From Toxotes chatareus (Eukaryota; Chordata; Actinopteri; Toxotidae): a stretch of DNA of 64,000 nucleotides. The translations under genes were made by a program, and so were the position numbers. The stretch spans positions 1-64,000 of the forward strand of contig JAFBJY010001444.1 of assembly GCA_016801885.1 (NCBI GenBank). The letters run 5' to 3'. This document shows positions 41,404 to 52,986 of the stretch, in pieces. The first letter of the stretch is position 1. Each line of letters opens with the position of its first letter. A model generated the notes under the pieces. That model made no database searches, was not told where the DNA came from, and worked only from the letters and a program-made list of their open reading frames with translations.

Positions 41404-44400
41404 TTCAATTCAATTTTATTTATATAGCGCCTTCCACAATCAAAATTGTCTCAAAGCGCTTTACAGAGACCCAGAGCCTGACCCCAGAGCAAGCACTTAA
41501 GGCGACAGTGGCAAGGAAAACTCCCTTTTAACAGGAAGAAACCTTGAGCAGAATCTGGCTCAGATGGGGACCCTCCTGCCGATGGTCGGGCTGGGTGAAA
41601 GGAGGAAAAGGAGGAAGACAGGACAGCTAGGAATGGAGGAGAGGGGGAGAAGGACATGCAGCATAATACAGACAATGTGGGTCAGCATTTACATTACAGT
41701 TAGTGAACAGTTATTTGATAATGTGTGCTCAGCAGATTAGAATTATGAAACAGAGCACGGAGGCAAAAAGCTGTCATGACTGGTAATTATTTACATTACA
41801 GTCTGCAAAGAATATTAATCCAATATTTATCTGTAGCAGAATGGAACATTAAACATGTTAGAAATAGATCATTGTAAACAATAAACAGCAGCAGGTGGGT
41901 GGAGCCAGGACCATAGGACATGCAGCTCCGGAGCCAGAGGTACCTGCAGAAAGGTACAGAGAAAGAGAGACCAGAGAGAAACAAACACAGGACTACGGGA
42001 CAGAGAGGACACAGAGTTAATGACATGTAATAAAGGCTAATAAATTTGAGAGTGGGTCTGAGGAGAGAAAGAGAAAGAAGAAGAAGTGCACAGTAAATCA
42101 TGGATGTCCCCAGCAGCTGTTGTGGAAGTTTTTCCTGCTGCTGCTGGTGAAGAATGAAATAGAGACTTCCACTGGCCGACAAGGTTTTATTTTCTTTGCA
42201 AAGAAAAGGTCAATCAACACACAAGGTGATCTGAGTGAAGAGAGACCCCGAAAATGGGGAGACCTGAGCATTTATACCTGAGGAACACCCCTAAGGTGTG
42301 TTTCACATCCTTTGTTTGCCACGGACATTTGGCATGGACTCCCTGGAGTGTGTTTCACACCTGGGGTATCCTGCAGGGATTTACATTCAGGCGATAGGTG
42401 TTAAGAAATCTAGGCATCACAAGCTAAGTAAACAAAAAGATCTGATATCTTGGTGGAAAGAAGGAAGTGGGGTGCCTCACTGAAGAAAACCAAATTACGA
42501 TTACAATAGGTCACAATCTAAATACACAAAGGGTCTGGTATCCTAGTGAGAAACAAGGAAGAGGACCCATTGCGATTACAATGGGTCACAGTCTAATACA
42601 GAAAAGGGTCTGGTATCTAGATGAGAAACAAAAGGAAAAGAACCAAATTGCCATTACACAGACTAGGCCTATAGCAGCATAACTAGGGGATGATTCAGTT
42701 GCCTGAGCCAGCCCTACTAAGGGCTATATCCTTAACTGTAACAGTGTCTATAGAGATAATTGTGACTAACTATAAGTTTAATAAATAACTAGGACTGTAA
42801 CTACAACTAATTATAAGCTTTATCAAACAAGAAGGTTTTAAGCTTCGTTTTAAAATTAGAGAGGGTGTCTGCTTCCTGAACCCAAACTGGCAATTGGTTC
42901 CATAGGAGAGGGGCCTGATAGCTAAAGGCTCGGCCTCCCATTCTACTTTTAGAGATTTTGGGAACCATAAGCAAACCTGCATTCTGGGAACGAAGCAATC
43001 TGTTAGGATGATATGGTACTATCAGCTCTTTGAGATATGAAGGAGCCTGGCCATTGAGGGCCTTATATGTAAGGAGAAGGATTTTAAAATCAATTCTGGA
43101 TTTTACAGGAAGCCAATGAAGAGAAGTTAGTACAGGAGTAATATGATCTCTCTTGCTAATTCCAGTCAGTACTCTCGCTGCAGCATTTTGGATCAGCTGG
43201 ATGCTTTTTAGAGAGTTAACTGGACATCCTGATAATAGGGAATTACAGTAGTCCAGCCTAGAAGTAACAAAAGCATGGACTAATTTTTCAGCATCACTCT
43301 GCAACAGAATGTTCGTAATCTTACTGATATTGCGCAGGTGAAAGAAGGCGGTCCTAGAGACTTGTTTTATTTGTGAGTTAAAGGACAGATCCTGATCAAA
43401 ATAACTCCAAAGTTCCTCACAGTCGTACTGGAGGCTAAATTAATGCCATCCAGAGTAACTATATGATTAGATAAACTGTTTCTGAGGTGCTTGGGACCAA
43501 ACAAAATAACCTCAGTTTTCTCTGAATTCAGAAGAAGAAAGTTACAGGTCATCCAGGCCTTTATGTCTTTAAGACATGCCTGAAGTATGGCTAACTGATC
43601 TGTTTTTGTCTGGCTTCATAGATAAATATAGCTGAGTATCATCCACATAGCAATGGAAATTTATTCCATGCTTCCTGATAATATTGCCTAGGGAAGCATG
43701 TATAAGGTGAACAATATCGGTCCAAGCACAGAACCCTGTGGAACTCCATGACTTACTCTGGTATATATGGAGGGATCATCATTAACATGAACAAACTGGT
43801 ATCTATCTGATAGATATGATTTAAACCAGCCTAGTGCTGCTCCTTTAATCCCAATAACATGTTCCAATCTTTCCAATAGGATAATATGATCAATGGCGTC
43901 CAATGCAGCACTAAGATCTAGCAGGACAAGTATAGAGACGAGTCCATTATCTGATGCTATAAGAAGGTCGTTGGTAACTTTCACCAGTGCTGTTTCTGTG
44001 CTATGATGAACTCTATATCCTGACTGAAAAACTTCAAACAAACCGTTCCTATGTAGATGATCACACAACTGAGATGCAACAGCCTTTTCAAGAATTTTAG
44101 AATTAAAGGGGAGATTGGATATAGGTCTATAGTTTGCCAAAATGTCAGAATCCAGAGAAGGCTTTTTAAGCAAAGTTTTGATAACTGCAACCTTAAAAGC
44201 CTGTGGAACATATCCTGTAACCAACGAGAGATTTATCTGATCTAATATGTGAGTGCCAATCAAAGGCAACACATCTTTAAGAAGTCTGGTTGGGATAGGA
44301 TCCAAAAGACATGTTGATGATTTAGATTTAGAAACTATTGAAGTCAATTCAGCTAGATCTATGGGAGAGAAACAGTCTAACGACAAATCAGGACTGGCAG

Positions 44401-46230
44401 ACATTTCTAAAGATGCTGTTCTAGACATACCTACATCATTAACAGTTGTAGGCAGGATGAGATGGATTCTGTCTCTAATGTCTACTATTTTGTTGCTAAA
44501 GAAGCTCATAAAGTCATTACTAGTGAGAGCTAGAGGGATGCATGGTTCAACAGAGCTATGGCTCTTTGTCAGCCTGGCTACAGTGCTGAAAAGAAACCTA
44601 GGGTTGTTCTTGTTTTCCTCTATTAATGATGAGTAATAGGCAGTTCTTGCCTTAAGAAGGGCTTTTTTATACATTATAAAGCTGTATTTCCAGGCTAGGC
44701 GGAATTCCTCTAAATTAGTGGATAACCATTTCCTTTCCAGCTTTCATGATATCTGCTTTAAAGCACGTATTTGTGAATTGTACCATGGTGCTAGCTTCCT
44801 CTGATTACTGACCTTCTTTTTCAAAGGGGCAACAGAGTCAAGGGTTGAACGCAATGAAGCAGCAGTACTATCAACTAGATAGTCTATATCTGCTGGAGTA
44901 ACGTTTAGGCCATTGCCCTCTGTAAAACTGGCACATGGCAACGGAGATAATAAAGATGGAATAGCTTCCTTATATTTGATAACAGCATTATCAGACAGAA
45001 ATCTACAGTAGTTAATTTTTTTTCTCAGATGCTGTGCAGTTCATTATTGTAAATTCAAATGTTACTAAATAATGATCAGATAAAACAGGGTTCTGAGGGA
45101 ATACTGTCAAATATTCAGCTTTTATGCCATAGGTCAGTACAAGATCAAAGGTGTGATTGAAACAGTGAGTTGGTTTGTTAACATTTTGCAAAAAGCCAAT
45201 TGAGTCTAATACTGAATAGAAAGCAGTCTTAAGGCTGTCATTGTGGGTATCGACATGAATATTAAAGTCGCCCACTATAATTACTCTATCCGTACTAAGC
45301 ACTAAATCAGATAAAAATTCAGTGAATTCAGACAAAAACTCAGAGTAAGCAGCAGGTGGACGATACACCACAGCAAATAGTACTGGTTTTTCTGTCTTCC
45401 AATTTGGATGTGAGAGGCTGAGGATAAGGCTTTCAAATGTACTATATTTCAGCTTAGGTCTAGGATTAATTAATAAACTTGAGTGGTAGATTGCTGCCAC
45501 TCCTCCTCATCGGCCTGTGTCTCGAGGAATGTGATAATTAATATGACTAGCAGGGGTTGACTCATTTAGACTGACATACTCTTCCTCCTGCAGCCAGGTC
45601 TCAGTCAGACAGAATAAATCAATCTGCTGATCCATTATCAAATCATTCACTAACAGAGATTTAGACAAGAGAGATCTAATGTTTAATAACCCACATCTGA
45701 TTGTGGTGTTTTTAGGTTCAGATGCTTTTGTAGTATAAATTTTTTTGAGGTTTTTATGAATAACACCTCTTGCATTTTTTAATTTATGCACTTTTTGTTG
45801 ACGGGAGCAGACACAGTCTCTATAGGGTAAAGGGAATCGTTAGAATGGTAAGAATAATAAGAATCATGAGAATCATGGGTGGGTGACAGCTCTAGAGAAA
45901 CTGCAGAGAAGCGTGTAGGACTGCAACTCTGTCTCCTGGTCTCAACTCTGGGTTGTCATGACTTTGGTTTTCTAATGAAATCTGTCATATTTCTAGATAT
46001 GAGAGCTGCACCATCCAAAGTGGGATGGATGCCGTCTCTCCTAATCAGACCAGGTTTTCCCCAAAAAGTTTTCCAGTTATCAATGAAGGCCACGTCGTTT
46101 GCTGGACACCACCTAGACAGCCAGCGACGGAATGAAGACATGCGGCTAAACATGTCATCACTGGTCAAATCGGGCAGATCAAATGGGGTTTTTTTTTGTT
46201 GTTGTTTTTTTTTTTTCATATCCATATATC
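41404..46230 (-). mobile_element. L2-type LINE (family 1), copy C, near full length
   Basis: Read on the minus strand. The ORF1 end at 46,225-45,956 has WCPANDVAFIDNWKTFWG and the catalytic-type DGIHPT motif of the SGNH-hydrolase domain found in CR1/L2 ORF1 proteins. ORF2 endonuclease is at 45,791-45,012 (NTTIRCGLLNIRSLLSKSLL, IIVGDFNIHVDT). RT is at 44,674-43,688 (NYRPISNLPFNSKILEKAV, LVLLDLSAALDAIDHIILLE, HGVPQGSVLGPI) with a YVDD box near 43,650. The C-terminus is at 43,552-42,807, and the 3' tail attcaattcaatttt at 41,404. There are several frame breaks. A solo LTR sits at 42,119-42,660. The whole element is inserted into L2 family 2. Confidence 0.9.
42119..42660 (-). mobile_element. Solo LTR, 542 bp (minus)
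   Basis: It is absent from sister L2 copies (compare 9,995-10,020). The ends are tgttgtggaag and ccattacaca (TG...CA). On the minus strand there is a TATA box (tataaatg, about 42,279-42,272) and about 85 bp later AATAAA (about 42,192-42,187), a regular U3-R-U5 spacing. The target duplication is unclear. No internal region remains. Confidence 0.75.
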
Positions 46231-46235
46231 ACCTT

Positions 46236-46570
46236 CGGTCATTTACAATCTTGACTAGTACAGTCTCAGTACTATGATTGGTCTGAAAGCCAAATTGTTA
46301 TATTTCCAAAATACTGTGAGAGTTTAAAAAAACATTCAACCAATTAAAAACAAGCTTTTCTAAAATGTTACTTTAAAATGGTAGATTGGATTCTCGTCTG
46401 TGGTTATTAAGTATGGAGGGATCTAAATTGTCTTCAGAAGGGATTTGACTCTGGCCATCTTAAGAACAGCAGGGAAGACACCCATCTGAAGAGAATAATT
46501 TGTTAAGGAGCAAAATCTTAAACGACCACACTGTTGGTTTGACATGTTTCAGTCCATTAACTGCAGTAGT
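46236..46570 (-). mobile_element. L2 family 2, copy 1, continuation
   Basis: The reverse strand gives the RT segment that should precede the part ending at 41,399 (QFGFQTNHSTETVLVKI-like near 46,300-46,245). This shows that L2 copy C landed inside the RT domain of this element. Confidence 0.65.
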
Positions 46571-47003
46571 TGTTAGGGTTAGTCAAGTTGTCTAGGCCTG
46601 GACTCAAAAGCAGACAAAGAGAGATTTAGCGGTAAAGAAAAGGGACAGTTTATTCTGAAAGTTCAAACTAAATCAAAAGGGGGAGGCTGAGGACAGGAGG
46701 AATTCTGGGACGGCGTGGCGGAGACGGATTAAACGGTGAGGTGGTGACGCTGGATGGGGAAACCGAAGGAGTCACGTGAGATGATGGAACGATCTGGCGA
46801 GGGTTGACAGACAAGCCGAGCCTCTTATACACTTGCTGGGGAGGTAGATTGCCGCCAGACTGCACACAGGTGAAAGGAATCATCCTGATGAGGATGAGGG
46901 AGGAGGGAGGAGCCGCCCTGGAATCCACACACACACACACACACAACATGCCCACAGGAAGACAGCAAGCAAACCCCAGAGGCAGCAGAGCTGCCTCATG
47001 ACA
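46571..47003 (-). mobile_element. Solo LTR, 433 bp (minus)
   Basis: It begins tgttagggttag and ends ctcatgaca, flanked by gtagt at 46,566-46,570 and 47,004-47,008. On the minus strand there is a TATA-like tataagagg (about 46,830) and AATAAA (about 46,650-46,655). A (CA)n tract lies at 46,926-46,945. No internal region. Confidence 0.82.
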
Positions 47004-47008
47004 GTAGT

Positions 47009-47460
47009 AGTGTTAAATTGTATGTATGTGACTTTGCTTCTGAGTATTTTTCAAAGTTTTCCATTAAATCCATCTGTAATTTGGGATCAAATAGTTGTTG
47101 TTCAGTTGAATGTGTTCAGTTGTGGATTTCCTGAGCTGATCTGCAGGATAGAGACCAGGACCAAGCAAGACATTTTTCCTGGATCAGGACTGAACATTTG
47201 AAGTTTGATCCATTTCAGTGGTGAATCAAAGTCAGTTTTAGTCCAAATGTCTGATTTGATCTTTATCTTCTAATTCCAGACTTGAGGTCAGCAGCATGTT
47301 ATGAATCTGTGTTGACATGAATAGTTGTATGAATGTTGTGGTGACATTTGGATGATGTTTGTAGAAGGCTGACATTATGATGATCCACAATAAGAGAAGG
47401 ACAAAGTCCCTCTACTCATGTTAGTGAAAGCTCATTGATTAGGACAGAGATCAGAGATAG
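47009..47460 (+). other. NLR intron sequence (plus strand)
   Basis: 47,280-47,445 is the reverse complement of the NLR 3 intron at 62,040-62,220 (shared words gaaggctgacattatgatga, ctactcatgttagtgaaagc). It therefore marks a plus-strand NLR locus. 47,009-47,280 has no recognisable feature. Confidence 0.7.
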
Positions 47461-47504
47461 AGAGAGACACCTGGACCTGAGCTGCAACGGGAAGCTGCAG
47501 GATT
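47461..47504 (+). pseudogene. LRR exon fragment fused to hAT transposase
   Basis: Only the central part of an LRR exon remains (LDLSCNGKLQD). The exon's first half and splice acceptor are missing. At 47,505 it runs directly, in frame, into hAT transposase sequence, so a 183-codon chimeric frame starts at 47,435. No splice site supports expression. Confidence 0.75.
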
Positions 47505-48770
47505 GCCCCAATATGTCTCTGTCAGAAAAGAGAAAAGTGGACGAGAGTGAATATAACCTTCATCGCCACTATGTGAGTCTTCATGCCAACAACTATGACA
47601 ACTTTCAAGGACAGCGGAGAAGAGAGAAGCTGATAATTTCATTGCACTCGCCGGGCGTGCTGGACAGGGTCAGAGTGGACTGGTCCCGCGCTGTCAGCCT
47701 GGCTACAGATGGTGCGCCTTCAATGATCGGGAAAAAAGCAGGTGTTGTGACAAAGTTCAGAGAGAAAGTGCAATCTGCAAATGGGGGACATGATTTTTGG
47801 ACTTTTCACTGTATTTTGCACCAGGAGGCTTTGTGTTGCAAGTCATTAAAGATGGATAACGTCATGAAGGTGGTCATCCAAACTGTTAATTTCATCCAAT
47901 CCAGAAGCCTGAATCACCGTCAATTTGACAGCCTTCTCAGAGAGAAAGACTTCTATGGACATCTATGGCCTGCCATACCACACTGAGGTAAGATGGTTAA
48001 GTCGAGGTGCTGTGCTGAGGCGTTTCTTTTATTTACCAGAAGAAATTGAACAGCTCATGGAAGAAAAGGGCAAACCAGTGTTAGAATTTAATTCCTCAGA
48101 ATGGATGCAGGACCTTGCATTTATGGTGGATGTTACAGAGCACCTGAATAACTTGAACAAACAGCTGCAAGGGCGCAACAAAGTTGTCACGCAGTATCAT
48201 GACAGCATACGTTCTTTCAAGTTGAAGCTGTCATTGTGGGAGACACAACTCGCCGGTGGTGATACAGCTCACTTCCCCTGTCTGAAAAATGTGTGCGCAA
48301 CCCAACATGTGGCAGACATGAAGCAGTTCAAAGAAAAAATAACGGGACTGTTATGGGAGTTTGAGCAACGCTTTCAGATTTTTGATGAACTGGAGAAAGA
48401 CTTCAAAGTTTTTTGCTCGCCATTCACCATGAATCCCTTTAATCTGCCCGCCAACATCCAACTTGAGACAATATAATAGACTTGCAGTGTGACTCGGATT
48501 GCTGGCTTGGACACATTTGATCAGAATCTCTTGCCAGGTTACCCCAACTTGACAGCCCTCGCTGCAAAACTGTTGTGCATGTTTGGAACTACATATCTTT
48601 GTGAGCAAGTTTTCTCTGTAATGAGCATAAATAAAACAAAGCTGCACTCAAGGCTCACACACAAGCACTTGAATCACATCCTGAAGTTGGCTGCCACTCA
48701 GAATGTGACGCCTGATATTGATGCGCTGGTGAAAGCTAAAAGATGCCAGGTGTCAGGAGTCAAATAAACT
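47505..48770 (+). pseudogene. hAT transposase (GTF2IRD2/FAM200-like type), truncated
   Basis: The zinc-finger region is shortened (EYNLHRHYVSLHANNYDNFQ). The RNase H-like core follows: SLATDGAPSMIGKKAGVV, WTFHCILHQEALCCKSLKMD, EVRWLSRGAVLRRFFYLPEE. The C-terminal dimerisation part is at 48,489-48,765 (NLTALAAKLLCMFGTTYLCE, QVFSVMSINKTKLHSR, ILKLAATQNVTPDIDALVKA). A frameshift near 47,970-47,985 and stops at 48,474-48,480 break it. Its right transposon end is found at 52,790-52,986, displaced by two later insertions. The left end is lost at the LRR fusion. Confidence 0.88.
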
Positions 48771-48914
48771 ATGCAACCCCACTTAAAGTGCTGCATGAGA
48801 CATGCTTGATATAGTTCTGTGATCTGTGATATACTTCTGTGAATCACTGAGGCATTGTGTGTTCTTTTTCTTTAGAATTTTCAGATAAACTTGAGGTGTT
48901 TTATGATCATAACT
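48771..48914 (+). mobile_element. 3' region of the hAT element before the insertions
   Basis: Untranslated hAT sequence interrupted at about 48,914. It continues at 52,790 (gtcattttgtgcttgtacta). Confidence 0.6.
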
Positions 48915-49631
48915 ACTTCCTGCTTCTGAGGAGTGCAGACGTGTTTCTGACTGCTCCTACTGTCTCTTGGCGTGCTTTTTTGTTTCTCTTTTCTTTGTGA
49001 TTTTCTTTCCTGAGCACCCTGCTCTTCTACTTTTGGGATATATTTTTTGATATGCAGCTAATTAACTGGTCACTCAGTGCATTGGACAAAATTTTCCCAC
49101 AAAGAAAAGAATCACCGGAGAACCACTCTGCCCTGAGGGGACATTCGCTGCAAGGTATGTCCGAGATGCTTGGGACTCCTGGCGTTTGGTATGCCTGGAA
49201 GCGCTGTCCCTGGAAGACGTGGAGGATCTATTTATCTTTATTGATAGCAGGGATACTACTGATTGGCCTGGGTATTGCCCTGATCTATCGGAGAATTGGA
49301 AAAAACGCTGCTGGCAGATCGGCACTACCGCTAAGCGCGGATATAAAACAGCACCGCGGGTTCATGAGTACTCGGCTGACGGAATTCCACCAGAAGATAG
49401 CTCGGATCAAAGGATTGATCAGTGACATCTCAGCCTGATCTGAGGAGGAACGGAGACAGATTGATAACATCGGAAGACAGTCCAACACCGGTTGAGAACA
49501 TGGCAGTCTCGGTCATACAAATCGCAAACATTTTGCTGCGTCCGGCTGGCTATACCCTTAACAAATTTCGCCTGTACTTCTGTGCAAGTGACAATAAAGT
49601 TCTATCTTTCTATCTTTCTATCTATCTATCT
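48915..49631 (+). mobile_element. Membrane/coiled-coil retroposon, copy 2 (deleted)
   Basis: This is the same leader, ORF start and 3' end as copy 1 at 6045-7273. About 540 bp are missing between the ORF end (about 49,490) and the 3' tail. The tail is (tcta)n/(tcttt)n at 49,600-49,631. A LINE has inserted in this tail. Confidence 0.75.
49052..49438 (+). pseudogene. Membrane/coiled-coil protein of the retroposon, copy 2
   Basis: This 128-codon frame starts MQLINWSLSALDKIFPQRKE, identical to copy 1 except at residue 2. A missing base near 49,118 shifts the frame until about 49,240, after which the normal frame returns. The hydrophobic segment AGILLIGLGIALIYRRIGK is unchanged. It stops at 49,436-49,438 (tga where copy 1 has cga, after LISDISA), losing the second half of the coiled coil. 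The conserved N-terminus and membrane segment in two copies argue that the ORF was real in the ancestor. Confidence 0.6.
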
Positions 49632-52600
49632 CAAGAATCTTTATTGTCATTATGCAAGGCACAATGAAATTTTGTACAGCAGCTCTTTGGCACAAATAGT
49701 AACATAAAAGGCATATTTAAAATCTATCTAAATAAGTATAAAATAGAATAAAATATAAAATAAAATAGGGATAAAGAATATGGTGAACAGTGCAACAATA
49801 TATAAAGTGACTGGTATGAATATGGATATATGGGTCAGAGTACAGCTTATTTCTGACTTATTTCTGACTAAAGTGCAGTGCAGCATGAGTGTCTTTTTGC
49901 AGGCGTCTAGTGATCAGCCTTTGGATTGGTGGAGGGTGGATGTGTGAGGAGATGGGGTGATGGATTTCACAGCTCTGGGGAAAAAGCTGTGTCTTAGCCT
50001 ATTGGTGTGGGTTCTGATGTTCCTGTACCTCTTGCCAGAGGGGAGAGGTACAAACAGTTTGTGACCTGGGTGGGTGGGGTCTGCAGCTGTACGACTGGCC
50101 CTCCTTTGAACCCGGCTGTCGTATATAGAGTCCAGTTGTGGGAGAGGACTCCCACGATCCCCTGTGCTGTTTTCACCACCCAGGCCAAGTCCTTCCTGTC
50201 TTGTGCAGTGCAGCTCCCGTACCACACTGTTGCACTCAAACAGAGGATGCTCTCTATTGTGGCTCTGTAGAAGTTTGTCAGGAGCAGAGGGGAGAGTCCA
50301 GACCTTTTGAGCTTCCTGAGGAAGAAGAGCCTTTGTTGAGCCTTCTTCACCAGGTGGTAGGTGTGCATGGACCAAGTGAGGTCAGATGTGATGTGGATGC
50401 CCAGGAACTTGATGTTGTCCACCCGCTCCACCTCCTCCCCATGAATGAGGAGAGGGGTGTGTTCCATCCTCCTGGATCTCCTAAAGTCCACAATGACCTC
50501 CTTGGTCTTGCTGGTGTTCAGGACAAGGTTGTTGTCTGCACACCATCCTGTCAGGTGCTGGATCTCCTCTCTGTAGTGAGTCTCATCATTGTCCGATATG
50601 AGACCCACTACGGTGGTGTCGTCTGCAAACTTTACGACTATGTTGGTGGAATGAATGTTGGTACAGTCGTGTGTGAACAGGGTGAAAAGGGCTGGGCTGA
50701 GCACACACCCCTGCGGTGTGCCTGTGCTCAGGATCAGTGTGGATGATGTGGTGTTGCCAATTCTCACCACTTGAGGCCTGTTGGTGAGAAAGTCCCTGAT
50801 CCAGTAGCACAAGAGGCCAGGCAGTCCCAGGTTGTGAAGTTTCAGAGTCAGCTTGTCCGGGATCACAGTGTTGAAAGCTGAACTGAAATCCACGAACAAC
50901 ATCCTGACGAGGTGTTGGGGTGCTCCAGGTGAGTGAGGGCTGTGTGCAGTGCTAGAGAGACCGCATCCTCTGTTGATCGGTTCTCTCTGTAGGCTAACTG
51001 ATGTCTGTCCAGAGTAGCAGGGATGGTGTCTTTGATGTGACTTAAGACGATCCTCTCAAAGCACTTCATGATTACCGGTGTCAGAGCGACTGGGCGGTAG
51101 TCGTTGAGGCTGGTGACGGCAGATTTTTTCGGCACAGGCACAATGATGGAGGACTTAAGGCATGCAGGAACTGAAGCTAACTGCAGGGACAAGTTGAAAA
51201 TGTCCAGAAAAACACCAGCTAGCTGATGTGCACACAGCTTCAGGACCCGACCTGACACCTTATCTGGTCCTGCAGCTTTGTTGGTGTTAATCCTCTTCAG
51301 GGTGGAGCTCACCTGGTGATACTGCAGGACGAGAGGCTGGGACTGCTCCTCTAGCTGTGGAGATGAACAGTCTCTCTGCTGCCAGGAGTGTCAAAGCGTG
51401 CAAAGAACGATTTAAGGTGTCAGGCAGAGCGGGATCGTGGCTGATCTGCTGGTTGCTGTTCTTGTAGTCTGTTATAGTCCTGATGCCTCTCCACATTTCC
51501 GTGGGTTGTTGTTGGAGAAGTGCTCCTCAATGCGTTGTCTGTACCTGTGTTTGGCCTGCTGGATGCCCTTCCTCAGTTCTGTCCGGGGCCCTTCTGTAGG
51601 CCAGCCTGTCACCTGACCTGTAGGCTACATCCCTAGCTTTGAGCAGAGGCCTCACTGTGCTGTCCCACCAAGGTTTGTGGTTTGGAAACACCTTGATGGA
51701 CTTTGTGGGCAGAACAGCATCAGTGCAGAATTGCACATAGTCCAGGACGGATGATGTATAGGTTTCCAGGTCCGAGCCATCTTTGAACACTCCCCAGTCA
51801 GTGAGTTCAAAACAGTCTTGTAGTGCTGAGGAAGCCTCCTCAGTCCATACCTGAACTGTTTTGGTGGTTGGTCTTGTCCTGCAGATCAGAGGTTTATATG
51901 CTGGGATTAGCTCCACAGAGATGTGATCCGACATGCCCAGGTGAGGTGCTGCTGCAGCTTTGTATGCTCCTGGGATGTTGCAGTAAACCTGATCCAGTAT
52001 ATTATTGTCTCTGGTGGAAAGTGTATAAATTTCTGGAATTTTGGAAGCACTGCTTTCAGTTCCACATGATTGAAATCTCCAGCCACAATCACAGCTGAGA
52101 GAGCAGAACTCTCTCACCGTCTTGAATGGTCTGCATTTCACAGCCAGGTATTCCAGATCAGGAGTGCAGAGCGTTCCGATGATGTGTGCGGCTGTACACC
52201 AGGAGTTGTGGATGTAAAGTGCAAGCCCTCCGCCTCTGCATTTGGCCGAGTCCGCAGTCCTGTCTGCTCGGAACAAAGAGCGCCCCGCTTAGCTCGACTG
52301 CTGGCGTTAGGTGTGCTGCCGCCCAGCCAGGTTTCAGTGATGATGACCACACAGCTGTCCATCCTCCGCGTGACGATCCTCAGCCGAATCTCGTCCACTT
52401 TGTTGGCCAGTGATCTTACGTTGGCGAGGAAGAGACTGGGAGAGCCGGATGGTGGGGTTTAGCATGTAGCCCAGCACGCACGCCCGCTCCTCTTGCCCCT
52501 TTTTTGTTTACGGTGCCTCCTCCGTCTCCTAGGCCACAGAGGGGGGGAGATGGCGAAAGCCGTGGTGGTCTGCTGGATCTCTGGCAGTATAAAATCCGGC

Positions 52601-52766
52601 TCAGGGTATGCATAAAATTGGCAGTTTCTTCCTATGTACAATAGTTCAGCCCTACCATACTGAACTAACGCTTCAAGTGGTTGTAACCACAACAAAACAC
52701 GACGAACAAAACAAACGCCGAGAGCCCTGAGCACGCTGCGGCGCAAGCGCCGCCATCTTCCCCGAT
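49632..52766 (-). mobile_element. LINE (CR1/L2/Rex1-like), near full length
   Basis: Read on the minus strand. The leader starts gaagatggcggcg (52,760). An N-terminal basic segment follows (52,746-52,459, RRRRRHRKQKRGKRSG). Endonuclease: VVIITETWLGGSTPNAS, GGGLALYIHNSWC, VAGDFNHVELKAV, MSDHISVELIPAYKPL (52,398-51,800). Linker: FPNHKPWWDSTVRPLLKARD (51,690). RT: NKAAGPDKVSGRVLKLCA, DYRPVALTPVIMKCFERIVL (51,290-51,040), LFVDFSSAFNTVIPDKLTLK, GTPQGCVLSPALFTL, KFADDTTVVGLISDNDE (50,900-50,580). C-terminus: FLGIHITSDLTWSMHTYHLV, ATVWYGSCTAQDRKDLAWVV (50,420-50,160). The 3' end is gacaataaagattctt (complement of 49,633-49,648). Several frameshifts. Both flanks are (ctat)n, so it integrated in a microsatellite. 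Confidence 0.92.
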
Positions 52767-52789
52767 TCTATCTATCTATCTATTAATAG

Positions 52790-52986
52790 TCATTTTGTGC
52801 TTGTACTATTTTGGACACACTGTCCTCAGCCTCCAGCTTTATCTTTTATGTTGAAATTAAAACAAAGAAAACAATCTGAAGTTTTTGTTTTTAAGTTATA
52901 TATACCATGATTTTACTGGTCTGGCCCACTTAGGAATAGATTTTCCTCCATGTGGCCCCTGAGCTAAAATGAGTTTGACACCCCTG
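52790..52986 (+). mobile_element. Right end of the hAT element of 47,505-48,914
   Basis: The terminal sequence ctaaaatgagtttgacaccc to ctg at 52,986 is the inverted end typical of this hAT group (CAGGGGTGTCAAACTC). It is preceded by tctggcccacttagg and tccatgtggcccctgag. Confidence 0.8.

Noticed and set aside
44253..44636. 127-codon plus-strand frame
   Set aside because: Antisense of the L2 RT linker; the sense strand explains the sequence.
50138..50746. 202-codon plus-strand frame
   Set aside because: It is the exact antisense of the LINE RT and C-terminal domain, whose sense frame has clear motifs (KFADDTTVVGL).
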